From a virus: DNA of 20,510 bases. The DNA lies in IMG/VR virus record IMGVR_UViG_3300017971_000864, positions 1 through 20,510 of that record, one strand, 5' to 3'. Position numbers and translations under genes: made by a program. This document shows positions 13,999 to 20,510 of the stretch, in pieces; positions within the stretch are counted from its first letter, which is position 1; the number at the start of each line of letters is the position of its first letter. A model generated the notes under the pieces. That model did no database searches and had not been told where the DNA came from. It saw only the letters and a program-made list of their open reading frames with translations.

Positions 13999-14594
13999 TG
14001 AAACTAGGCAGTAATCCATTCAAAGGCCGCGGCATAGGCAAAGGCCCACAGGCAACGGGCATCCAGTTAGACGGAGACCGCGAACTGGACAAGGCGCTTG
14101 CACGTCTTGCATCACGCGAATTCCATAAGGTGGTGCGAGGGGCTGTGAGCAAAGCGCTGACCCCGGTATCGCGTAGCGCGAAGAAGTATGCAAAGCAGGT
14201 TGGCAAGAATAAGGCTTTATCGAAAAGCATCGGGCGCAAAATCAAAGCGTACTGGTCAACGGGCTATGTCGTTGGGCTTGTAGGGCCGCGCTCGAATTAC
14301 GTTGACCCGGCAACCGGGCACAGGCCTCGGTTCACGGCACATCTTGTAGAGTACGGCACCAAGGCGCATGTGATTTCTGCAAAGAAGTGGCCGATACTTG
14401 TTGAGGATCCGGACACTGGGAAGCGCGGAACAATACTCGGGGCAATCGTTAAGCATCCGGGAACGAAAGCGCATCCGTTTATCAGGCGCGCGCTTGAAGA
14501 GAATCGCGGAACAATTATGGGCATCTACCACAAAGAACTGAAAGCGCGTATAGAGAAAATGGCCATGTCGAAACAACCAACGAAGGCAGGGTAA
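13998..14594 (+). CDS. HK97 gp10-like protein (tail-connector family)
   Basis: A 198-residue protein. After a basic N-terminus (MKLGSNPFKGRGIGKGPQAT) come LDKALARLASREFHKVVRGA and VSKALTPVSRSAKKYAKQVGK, typical of gp10-type proteins, followed by the KSIGRKIKAYWSTGYVVGLVG strand, VEYGTKAH, and KHPGTKAHPFIRRALEENRG near the C-terminus, the most diagnostic motif. The start at ATG 13998 overlaps the adaptor stop and GGGAG lies at 13982-13986; an earlier in-frame start at 13977 would add only seven residues. It overlaps the next gene's ATG by one base. Confidence 0.88.
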   Translation: MKLGSNPFKGRGIGKGPQATGIQLDGDRELDKALARLASREFHKVVRGAVSKALTPVSRSAKKYAKQVGKNKALSKSIGRKIKAYWSTGYVVGLVGPRSNYVDPATGHRPRFTAHLVEYGTKAHVISAKKWPILVEDPDTGKRGTILGAIVKHPGTKAHPFIRRALEENRGTIMGIYHKELKARIEKMAMSKQPTKAG

Positions 14595-15046
14595 TGAGCG
14601 CGTCGGCAGAGATGGCTATGCGGACTGTGTTGCTCACAAGCACAGGATTGACAGACCTTGTGTCTACGCGCATTCATCCGCATTCCGGCGCGCAAGGGCA
14701 GTCGTTGCCGATTGGAATCTACCAGCGCATCACGGGCACACATATGCACCATCTCAACACGAGTGACCGGAAAGTGTCTGGACTGATGCGCGCGCAAATT
14801 CAACTCGACTGGTACAGCACCGGGTACAACGAAATTGTGAACATTGCAGAACTGTCCCGCCTAGCGTTGGACGGGTATAGCGGCACCGTGGCCGTATCGG
14901 GTGAAGGCAACGTGGTTGTGAAAAGCATCCTACTCCAGGATGACGCAACCGAATACGACGAACCGCAGAGCGGCGAAGAAATAGGCGTTTGGCGGGCGCG
15001 ACAAGACTGGACTCTGGTATGCGAGGAAAGTGCGCCGAGCACATAG
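14594..15046 (+). CDS. Tail terminator/completion protein, DUF3168-like
   Basis: A 150-residue protein. The pattern MAMRTVLLTSTGLTDLVSTRIHP, then LPIGIYQRITG, RAQIQLDWYSTGYNEIVNIAE and ending GVWRARQDWTLVCEE is typical of DUF3168 tail-completion proteins, which cap the tail tube and set its final length. The gene overlaps the gp10-like gene in TAATG, and 12 bases with a GGAGAGG (15046-15052) separate it from the tail tube gene. Position directly before the tube protein agrees with the family assignment. Confidence 0.85.
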   Translation: MSASAEMAMRTVLLTSTGLTDLVSTRIHPHSGAQGQSLPIGIYQRITGTHMHHLNTSDRKVSGLMRAQIQLDWYSTGYNEIVNIAELSRLALDGYSGTVAVSGEGNVVVKSILLQDDATEYDEPQSGEEIGVWRARQDWTLVCEESAPST

Positions 15047-15058
15047 GAGAGGTAGACA

Positions 15059-15442
15059 ATGGCAGACACACCACACGGAACCACTATTGCGTTTGGTACT
15101 AGCTCGTTCAGCGCGAACCTGTTGAGTATCAGCGGGCCGGATCTGACGCGGGCATCGTACAAAACGAGCCATCTCGGGACCACAGGCGGATACCACACAT
15201 ACGACATGGCGGACCTCGTGGAAGGCGGAGACATCACAGTCGAATTCGAGTTCGACGGTGACGACGACCCGCCGATTGACGGCGCGACAGAGACCGTTAC
15301 TATCACGTGGCCAAACAGCTACACGTGGGCGGCCACGTGCGGTTGTTCAGGGTATTCCGTGAGCGCCACGGACCAGGATGACCGTATGACCGCGAGCATG
15401 GCGCTGAAAGTCTGTGGCGCCGTCACGATGTCAAGTGGTTAA
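15059..15442 (+). CDS. Major tail tube protein (short form)
   Basis: A 127-residue beta-rich protein with ribosome site GGAGAGG at 15046-15052. The sequence (MADTPHGTTIAFGTSSFSAN, LTRASYKTSHLGTTGGYHTY, VEGGDITVEFEFDGDDDPPI, AATCGCSGYSVSATDQDDRM, ALKVCGAVTM) has the alternation and the late GYS/SVSATDQD turn seen in short siphovirus tube proteins. Genes before and after (terminator and frameshifted chaperone) fix its identity. Multiple copies form hexameric rings around the tape measure. The stop overlaps a possible ATG of the chaperone gene. Confidence 0.85.
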   Translation: MADTPHGTTIAFGTSSFSANLLSISGPDLTRASYKTSHLGTTGGYHTYDMADLVEGGDITVEFEFDGDDDPPIDGATETVTITWPNSYTWAATCGCSGYSVSATDQDDRMTASMALKVCGAVTMSSG

Positions 15443-15468
15443 TGACCAAACACATTGCGGAGATTAAT

Positions 15469-15870
15469 ATGGTGGACAGTACCCCTTTGACCAGAGAGCA
15501 GATTCTTGGCCGGAACGATAGGCGGATTGAGTTACTGGATATCCCGGAATGGGACGGTTCGGTATACATCCGTGTTGTAGGCGCTGACGAACGCGACGCC
15601 TTCGAGATGCGCGGCGTTGACCCGAAAACGGGCGACCGCCGCCGTATCCCGAACTTCCGGGCGCGGTATGCGGCCATGGTGGTATGTGACGAGGATGGGA
15701 ATCCCTTGTTCACAGAATCGGATATCGAAGCGCTTGGCAAGAAAAACGCGGCGGCCCTTGACAGGATACTCGACAAGGGCCTTGAACTGAACCGGATGGG
15801 CGCCGACGCCGTTGCAGAGGCTAAGGCGGATTTCGACGAAGGCCCGAGCACCGATTCTGGTACAGACTAG
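15469..15870 (+). CDS. Tail assembly chaperone, short form (gpG-like)
   Basis: A 133-residue protein beginning MVDSTPLTREQILGRNDRR, then ELLDIPEWDGSVYIRVVGADERDAFEM and ARYAAMVVCDEDGNPLF, the usual core of gpG-type chaperones that keep the tape measure soluble. ATG 15469 has GCGGAG six bases upstream and matches where homologous N-termini begin; ATG 15442, in a TAATG overlap with the tube gene, would add nine residues. The acidic tail (DFDEGPSTDSGTD) ends at TAG 15868-15870, where the downstream frame takes over through a predicted -1 frameshift. Confidence 0.85.
   Translation: MVDSTPLTREQILGRNDRRIELLDIPEWDGSVYIRVVGADERDAFEMRGVDPKTGDRRRIPNFRARYAAMVVCDEDGNPLFTESDIEALGKKNAAALDRILDKGLELNRMGADAVAEAKADFDEGPSTDSGTD
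15825..15867 (+). promoter_or_regulatory. Predicted -1 ribosomal frameshift region in the chaperone gene
   Basis: The -1 frame is open from 15825 (TAA at 15822-15824 closes it upstream) to the chaperone extension, while the 0 frame stops at 15868-15870. The slip must therefore occur in 15825-15867. No classical heptamer such as G-GGA-AAG is present. The best candidates are A-GGC-CCG at 15840-15846 (Pro codon CCG re-pairing with CCC) and G-GAT-TTC at 15828-15834 (Phe TTC re-pairing with TTT). After the slip the -1 frame reads HRFWYRLALALGMSVARAK, the conserved start of the extension. Confidence 0.65.
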
Positions 15871-16184
15871 CCCTTGCGTTGGGCATGTCGGTTGCCCGGG
15901 CCAAACGTGAAATGTCCGCACGCGAGTTTACTGAATGGCAAGCATTCGCGGAACTGGAACCGTTCGGGGACTGGCGCGGCGACGTGAGGATAGCGATGTT
16001 GATGTCTCTGTTAGCGAACATCAATCGAGACCGTAAAGCGCATCCGAAAGCGTTCTCCGCGTCGGACTTTATGCCCGAATTCGACAAGCCACCTCGACGG
16101 GCGCAGTCGTTTGAGGAACAGTGGCATAGGCTGAAGATGGCGAAGCTGGCATACGAGAGCCGGAGTAAGAAGAGACATGGCTAA
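15870..16184 (+). CDS. Tail assembly chaperone extension (gpGT T-part), made by -1 frameshift
   Basis: The conserved extension of the frameshifted tail chaperone. RLALALGMSVARAKREMSAR, then EFTEWQAFAELEPFGDWRGD, LANINRDRKA and FSASDFMPEFDKPP form the pattern normally found fused to the end of the gpG-like protein. Coordinates run from the -1 frame codon at the short form's stop; an ATG at 15885 exists but has no convincing ribosome site, so separate translation looks unlikely. The long fused form would be expected at a few percent and bridges tape measure and tube protein. Its 3' end overlaps the tape measure start by eight bases. Confidence 0.8.
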   Translation, partial: ALALGMSVARAKREMSAREFTEWQAFAELEPFGDWRGDVRIAMLMSLLANINRDRKAHPKAFSASDFMPEFDKPPRRAQSFEEQWHRLKMAKLAYESRSKKRHG

Positions 16185-16875
16185 CATTGCTAACTTATCC
16201 GTGCAGTTGACGGTGAACTCCAGCAAGTTCACGAAGAAGATGAATGCTGCACGAAAGCCGGTAAGCGAGTTCAGTAAAACCATCCGTAACGTCTCTAGCA
16301 AGATGACGATGTTGACAGGCGCATTCGCATCGTTCGCGGCCGCGTCGGGATTAACGGCTATCGTATCGCGGTTCAAAGAATTCGTGAAAGAGTCGTACCG
16401 CGAGATAGACGTGCTCGCGAAAACCGCGGACAAGCTAGGATTGACAACGCAGGCGCTTGGCGCGTTCCGGTTCGCAGCAAACAAAGCTGGGCTTGAGAGT
16501 TCTACGATGGACATGGCGCTTCAACGTATGACGCGCCGGTTGTCCGAGGCCGCTTACGGGATGGGTGAAGCGCAAGGGGCGCTTAAGGAACTTGGGCTTG
16601 ACGCGAAAGCGATGGCCGGTTCGGGCCTTGAAGAACAGCTATACATTGTCGCTGATGCGTTGGCGGATGTGAAGAATCCCGCAGACCGCGTGCGGTTGGC
16701 GTTCAAGCTGTTCGATTCCGAGGGCGTGGCTATGGTCAACATGCTTGACCAGGGCGCGGCAGGGTTGAAGGCAGCGCGTAAAGAGTTTGAGGCGCTTGGC
16801 TCCGCTGTTGACCGTCTTGACGCCGCCAAGATCGAGGCGGCTAATGATGCAATGACGGCCATGGCGAATCCTTGA
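16177..16875 (+). CDS. Tape measure protein, N-terminal part (frame break at 3' end)
   Basis: A 232-residue segment that opens the tail length-determining protein. MANIANLSVQLTVNSSKFTK and the following helices, a hydrophobic stretch MTMLTGAFASFAAASGLTAI (45-64), then EIDVLAKTADKLGLTTQALGAFRFAAN (76-102) and the KNPADRVRLAFKLFDSEG motif (165-182) are typical of siphovirus tape measures. The frame stops at TGA 16873-16875, right where the homologous protein should continue (EAANDAMTAMAN then LKGISQ). Continuing in the -1 frame restores the expected sequence, so this is one gene split either by a genuine frameshift mutation or event, or by a sequencing or assembly error. Confidence 0.85.
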   Translation: MANIANLSVQLTVNSSKFTKKMNAARKPVSEFSKTIRNVSSKMTMLTGAFASFAAASGLTAIVSRFKEFVKESYREIDVLAKTADKLGLTTQALGAFRFAANKAGLESSTMDMALQRMTRRLSEAAYGMGEAQGALKELGLDAKAMAGSGLEEQLYIVADALADVKNPADRVRLAFKLFDSEGVAMVNMLDQGAAGLKAARKEFEALGSAVDRLDAAKIEAANDAMTAMANP

Positions 16876-18047
16876 AAGGGATATCACAGGATGTCGCTGT
16901 CGAAACAGCCCCATATGTGAAAGTTGTTGCAGACCAATTTACATGGCTCAGCTCAAGTATTGCAAAGTCTGATATGGCGGCAAAAGTGTTCGCAACAGAC
17001 TTAAAAGCACTGCCGTCTGCGCTGGGTGCTTCCGTTATTTTCGCACCACTTGCCGCACCCGCAAGTGCTTTCGTGCAATATCTTGAACGTACAAGCAAGG
17101 CTACGGAGGATGCCGCAGAGTCTATTACCAAGGCTGCGGAAGCGCGGAGACAAGCAAACGCCGATAATGTTGCCGCATCCGCCGCCATGGACGCGCAGCA
17201 GAAGCTCATCAAAGAGGGCGCTAAGGTTTACGAAGAAACGCGGAAGCCAATGGAGAACTATCAGGCTGAACTGGATCGTATCAACAATTTGCATAAGCAA
17301 GGCGCTATTGACGCAGAGACCCATGCCCGCGCTATTGAAAAGGCAAAGGATGAATACGAGTCCGCGGCGAAATCCAGTTACAAGTACGGTTCACGGGCTA
17401 AGGCTGTTTACGAGGAGACCAGGACGCCTCTTGAGCGGTACATGCTCGATATGCAAGAGCTGAACGAACTACTTAATGCGGGCGCTATTAATCAAGACAT
17501 GTACAACCGCGCGGCGGCTAACGCGCGCGACGAGTACCGCGACGCATCCGGCCTCACGAAGATGATTGAGGACCGGCAGAATGCTTTGGAGAAAACGCAA
17601 AAGGACATTTCGGACAGGGCAGCGCGCGTGTTTGATGAAACGCGGACGCCGCTTGAAGAGTATGAGTCCGAGCTTGACAACCTGAACGACTTGTTTTCCA
17701 AAGGTGCCATCAACCAGGACACCTACAACCGCGCAATCGCAAAGATGCGTGATGAACTGTACGACGGGAACAAGCCCATCGAAGAGCGCATAGACAAACT
17801 GAAAGAGGTGGACCGGCTTGAGGGCAAGTTCAGTTCAGACAAGTTCGGCGGTTCTGGTAAGAGCGCTGTTCGCGGTATCGGTGTCCGTTCAAACTTTGCG
17901 CCAATCGCGGGCGGCGGTATGCCTGTCCCGTTGCGCGGTGGCGCCATGATGCCTCTGGAGAAGAGTCCAACGCTTGACACCACAAACGAAATACTACGCC
18001 GGATAGAAGCCGCGCTACAGCAGCCACGACTTGCGAGGGCCGGGTAA
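16872..18047 (+). CDS. Tape measure protein, C-terminal part (-1 frame relative to the first part)
   Basis: A 391-residue segment. LKGISQDVAVETAPYVKVVA continues the first part if one base is read twice near 16869-16872. It then has coiled-coil helices and three repeats of the form YEETRTPLExYxxELxxLN-LxxxGAIxQDxYNRA-AxA-DEY, starting near 17229, 17409 and 17631, which are a common tape-measure repeat. The end (LDTTNEILRRIEAALQQPRL) is the usual TMP C-terminus. No ribosome site precedes the TTG at 16872, which only overlaps the upstream TGA, so independent translation is doubtful. The two parts together total roughly 620 residues, implying a fairly short tail. Confidence 0.82.
   Translation: MKGISQDVAVETAPYVKVVADQFTWLSSSIAKSDMAAKVFATDLKALPSALGASVIFAPLAAPASAFVQYLERTSKATEDAAESITKAAEARRQANADNVAASAAMDAQQKLIKEGAKVYEETRKPMENYQAELDRINNLHKQGAIDAETHARAIEKAKDEYESAAKSSYKYGSRAKAVYEETRTPLERYMLDMQELNELLNAGAINQDMYNRAAANARDEYRDASGLTKMIEDRQNALEKTQKDISDRAARVFDETRTPLEEYESELDNLNDLFSKGAINQDTYNRAIAKMRDELYDGNKPIEERIDKLKEVDRLEGKFSSDKFGGSGKSAVRGIGVRSNFAPIAGGGMPVPLRGGAMMPLEKSPTLDTTNEILRRIEAALQQPRLARAG
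17223..17765 (+). repeat. Three diverged tape-measure coding repeats
   Basis: Copies beginning at the Tyr/Phe codons 17229, 17409 and 17631 encode about 45 residues each: ETR(K/T)P(M/L)E-Y, a helix with L-N, GAI(D/N)(A/Q), then an RA helix ending DE(Y/L). Spacing is 180 and 222 bases, because the linker between copies 2 and 3 is 14 residues longer. DNA identity is low, so these are old repeats held by protein selection. Confidence 0.8.
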
Positions 18048-18838
18048 TGGCCACGGTGAATCTTGATACCCTTACAACCCTGGCGGCCGTTGAAGACCGC
18101 GGCGCCGTTGTGCAGATGACCCGGGAAGTGTTTGTCACGGGACTGGCCTCAACAGACTTTGGCGTGTTGTTCGAGGCGCTTGACGAAGCGGGTGTGCCGG
18201 CCATCGGTAGCAGCCCGACGGGATACGACAACCTTGTGCTTGTCAAACGCAACCCGCAACTCGTACCGGATGAAAAAACGAAAGTCCGCGTGGTGCTGGA
18301 ATACGTTGCGAAACGGGACGCCGGATACGATTTTACCATGTCCGGTGGCGGTAGCCTACGCCAAATCACAACGGCTGTGGACCTGGCCGGTAACGATTTG
18401 AGCGTGTCGCATACGTTCTCGACAGGCGACCCGGACTCAGAATATGCCGGTCAAACGTATTCGCAAGGCGGGCAATGTAACGTCATGATGCCGCAAGGTG
18501 ACTTGCAATGCACGGGCATCATGGCTGCCGACTACCCGCAACGGACAGCGCTTTATTGGGACGGGGCCATCAACTCTACATGGTGGATTGGGAGTCCGCC
18601 ATATACGTGGATGATTGTCAACGTCACGTTTGAGCCGCACGACATGGGCGCGAGCCCGCGGACCTGGGAATTCACGTTTCAATTTCAATTCAACAACGAA
18701 CCGTATGGGTGGCGTCCGAGATACAGTTTCATTGACCCGCGGACAGGACGGCCGCCGACGGGGCTTGTCGAAGGCACAGGCAAGAAAACGTTGACGTGGT
18801 ATTCCGCTCGGGACTTCAACGAACTGTTTGCCGTTTGA
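18047..18838 (+). CDS. Tail-tip structural protein, unknown subtype
   Basis: A 263-residue protein starting in a TAATG overlap with the tape measure. It is rich in beta-prone and aromatic segments (VRVVLEYVAKRDAGYDFTMS, WWIGSPPYTWMIVNVTFEP, WEFTFQFQFNNEPYGWRPRY), with a conserved-looking end (KKTLTWYSARDFNELF). Position directly after the tape measure is where distal tail or tail-tip components lie in siphoviruses, so a tip or baseplate role is probable. No named family is recognised, and no enzymatic motif is seen. Confidence 0.6.
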   Translation: MATVNLDTLTTLAAVEDRGAVVQMTREVFVTGLASTDFGVLFEALDEAGVPAIGSSPTGYDNLVLVKRNPQLVPDEKTKVRVVLEYVAKRDAGYDFTMSGGGSLRQITTAVDLAGNDLSVSHTFSTGDPDSEYAGQTYSQGGQCNVMMPQGDLQCTGIMAADYPQRTALYWDGAINSTWWIGSPPYTWMIVNVTFEPHDMGASPRTWEFTFQFQFNNEPYGWRPRYSFIDPRTGRPPTGLVEGTGKKTLTWYSARDFNELFAV

Positions 18839-18846
18839 GGTGACGT

Positions 18847-19356
18847 ATGCCGAAGAGACCTGATGCAGTTCGCCCCGGCTCCTATCTCCGGGCGGATATG
18901 CTTGACGAAGTTATGCGGCGTATGGTGCAGGTCATCACGGGCGGGTATGACATCAACGTGTACCAGTCCGGCAACCGTATTGTCGTTGAACGCGCAAGCT
19001 ATCCAATCATCCCGATTGGCGGAGGTGGCGCGGCCGAGTTCGGCGATGACATCACAGACGTTGGCGAAGTGTCGCTGCCTGGTACAAGCGACACCGTCCC
19101 GCGTAGCGACCACGTCCACGGCATGAACAAAGGCAGCATTCTCTACGGTGGCGGCATCCGGCTGTATACCGCAGCCAACGAAACGGCGCGCGACGCTCTG
19201 TTGAGTTATGGGTATCCGACGCCTAGTTCCGTTCTCTACGCGCGCAACGGGGACTTCTGTTACCAGACAGACAATCAGCACATGTTCCAATGTCGGGACA
19301 CGGGTAGCGCGTTCCAGTGGGAAGGCATAAGCCATTGGGAAGTGAGTAGCACGTAA
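18847..19356 (+). CDS. Tail-associated protein with VPRSDHVHG motif
   Basis: A 169-residue protein with TGAGGTG at 18836-18842 as ribosome site. The N-terminus is a helical basic segment (PGSYLRADMLDEVMRRMVQV); the middle is a Gly-rich linker (IPIGGGGAAEFGDDITDVGE) and PGTSDTVPRSDHVHGMNKG, a His-containing loop common in phage tail fibres and collars, where HxH turns can bind metal. The C-terminal part is beta-rich (YARNGDFCYQTDNQHMFQC). Probably a tail-tip or fibre-attachment protein; the assignment rests on position and the motif. Confidence 0.6.
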   Translation: MPKRPDAVRPGSYLRADMLDEVMRRMVQVITGGYDINVYQSGNRIVVERASYPIIPIGGGGAAEFGDDITDVGEVSLPGTSDTVPRSDHVHGMNKGSILYGGGIRLYTAANETARDALLSYGYPTPSSVLYARNGDFCYQTDNQHMFQCRDTGSAFQWEGISHWEVSST

Positions 19357-20510
19357 TGGCGGCTTGGTACAACAGCGGAGACTGGACAAGCCTGAAGAGG
19401 CAGGAATGGATTAATCCGCTCTGCCAACTCATGTATACCTTGAACCAGTGGGAGAAAATTCTGCTACTGGGTGCGCACGATGACCCGTGGGCGGCATGCA
19501 GTACCCTGGCGAGTTGGGCTGCCACACACGGCGTGACGGTTGAATGTCCCATGACAAAGTGGACGGACAAGAACGGCGCCAGCATCGTTGACCCGGTGCC
19601 CTCCGACTTTGACGGGATGACCATCAACGGGACGGGCTTTGTCGGGAACATCGAAAGCCTACTAGATATGATTCAATATCTGTGGCTTGGCACGGCAAGC
19701 TACATCATTGACAGGAACAGGGCAATACCGAGCGGCTACTTTCCCCCCAGGCGCTATCCGTGGCCAGCTATCATCCCGGTTGACGGCACTGATACGTGGT
19801 GGCCGGACAAGGCGACATTCATCGAGTCAGGCGGGTACGGCAGTTCCCTGATATCCCTTTCGACCATGGAAGATGTGCGCCCGTTTATCCAAGCGAAGAA
19901 CATGCTTGACGCATTGGAGGCGCTGGGGCATTTGCTCTGGTATCCGAACATGAGCGCTTATTTCAGTCTCGATGGCCGCGCAACATCGCACAAGCGTCGC
20001 AGCAACGTTTCATTCACGTCGCCATATGACGATCATGATTATCGGTGGGCATACTGCTATGCGCTGCCTGATGTCAATTGGCTGGGCAATTACGGTTATG
20101 TCGGCCCGCTTTGGAGCGATTATGTAGGCGTTTTGGGCAGAGCGACCACTACCATCTACAATGATTATGAATACAAGTTCCTCGGCTCGTTAATGCAAGG
20201 CACGCTTGAGAGTTCCAACTTCTACGTGCGGACCTATGCGACAAACACAGACACGGCTCTAACTATCACGCTACCAGACAGCACGACAGTGACGGCGCCC
20301 GCAACCGCAGCAGGGTCAACGCACGAGGTGTACACAGACCACGATACCGGGACGGCTTGGCTCACCATCGGCACGGATTACGACTGGGACTCAAACGATA
20401 ACACAAGCCCTACGACACATCCTATCAACGGCGATACCACCCCGACGTTTTCCATCATGGCCGATATCCGGGTGTACTTCTTAGGCTCTTTCGGCACGTA
20501 CTTGCTATCC
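19356..20510 (+). CDS. Large tail protein, 3' end cut by the window
   Basis: An open frame of 385 codons from ATG 19356, in a TAATG overlap with the previous gene, to the window edge without a stop. It begins MAAWYNSGDWTSLKRQEWIN and contains many Trp, Tyr and Gly residues (YFPPRRYPWPAI, DGTDTWWPDKATFIESGGYG, GRATTTIYNDYEYKFLGSLM). The last 80 residues are beta-rich with Thr (DTALTITLPDSTTVTAPATA). A receptor-binding, tail fibre or baseplate-hub role is likely from the position after the tail-tip genes, but no domain is recognised. Confidence 0.7.
   Translation, partial: MAAWYNSGDWTSLKRQEWINPLCQLMYTLNQWEKILLLGAHDDPWAACSTLASWAATHGVTVECPMTKWTDKNGASIVDPVPSDFDGMTINGTGFVGNIESLLDMIQYLWLGTASYIIDRNRAIPSGYFPPRRYPWPAIIPVDGTDTWWPDKATFIESGGYGSSLISLSTMEDVRPFIQAKNMLDALEALGHLLWYPNMSAYFSLDGRATSHKRRSNVSFTSPYDDHDYRWAYCYALPDVNWLGNYGYVGPLWSDYVGVLGRATTTIYNDYEYKFLGSLMQGTLESSNFYVRTYATNTDTALTITLPDSTTVTAPATAAGSTHEVYTDHDTGTAWLTIGTDYDWDSNDNTSPTTHPINGDTTPTFSIMADIRVYFLGSFGTYLLS

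Noticed and set aside
16872-16875. Independent second tape-measure gene starting at TTG
   Set aside because: Start-stop overlap exists, but there is no ribosome site, and the sequence continues the first part exactly as one tape measure would.

Overview
The window is a GC-rich late-gene region of a tailed double-stranded DNA phage or prophage, with every supported gene on the + strand. The gene order and protein families (P27-type small terminase, Terminase_1-like large subunit, HK97-type portal, S49-type protease, HK97-type capsid, connector, adaptor, gp10-like, tail terminator, tail tube, frameshifted tail chaperone, tape measure, tail-tip genes) point to a long-tailed siphovirus. I cannot name the host. 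No integrase, tRNA, host gene or attachment site is visible, so lysogeny cannot be judged. The right end cuts through a long tail gene.

Layout: 1-525 small terminase; 527-847 a one-helix membrane protein; 842-1201 a tandem array; 1213-2091 a protein resembling only the C-terminal part of IS110-family transposases; 2091-2171 the same array resuming at that gene's stop codon; 2197-3900 large terminase; 3875-4057 a small membrane protein; 4101-6567 portal and protease; 6564-6851 a small ORF plus strongly folding RNA ending in a terminator-like hairpin; 6852-8213 capsid; 8216-13082 accessory head, neck and surface genes, including a Rossmann-like protein, a beta-helix protein and a repeat-bearing structural protein; 13082-15046 head-tail joining genes; 15059-20510 tail genes.

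The most unusual part is 842-2171, an accessory block placed between the two terminase genes. A 9-base motif of form AGC-NNN-CCA recurs every 18 bases, alternating strictly between an AAC-centred and a GYG-centred version, so the full period is 36 bases. The motifs are separated by 9-base variable stretches. There are 20 such half-units before the IS110-like gene and four clear ones (plus a decayed fifth) after it. This is neither a standard CRISPR array nor a complete IS110 element. Because IS110 recombinases are guided by a structured bridge RNA, a repeat-derived RNA or DNA partner for the IS110-like protein is an attractive but unproven idea. A packaging or iteron-like site is the main alternative.

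Other points of note: a putative structured RNA with its own possible promoter and terminator ahead of the capsid gene; a tail-chaperone -1 frameshift without a classical slippery heptamer; a tape-measure gene whose two halves are one frame apart; and several small genes that conventional length cut-offs would miss.
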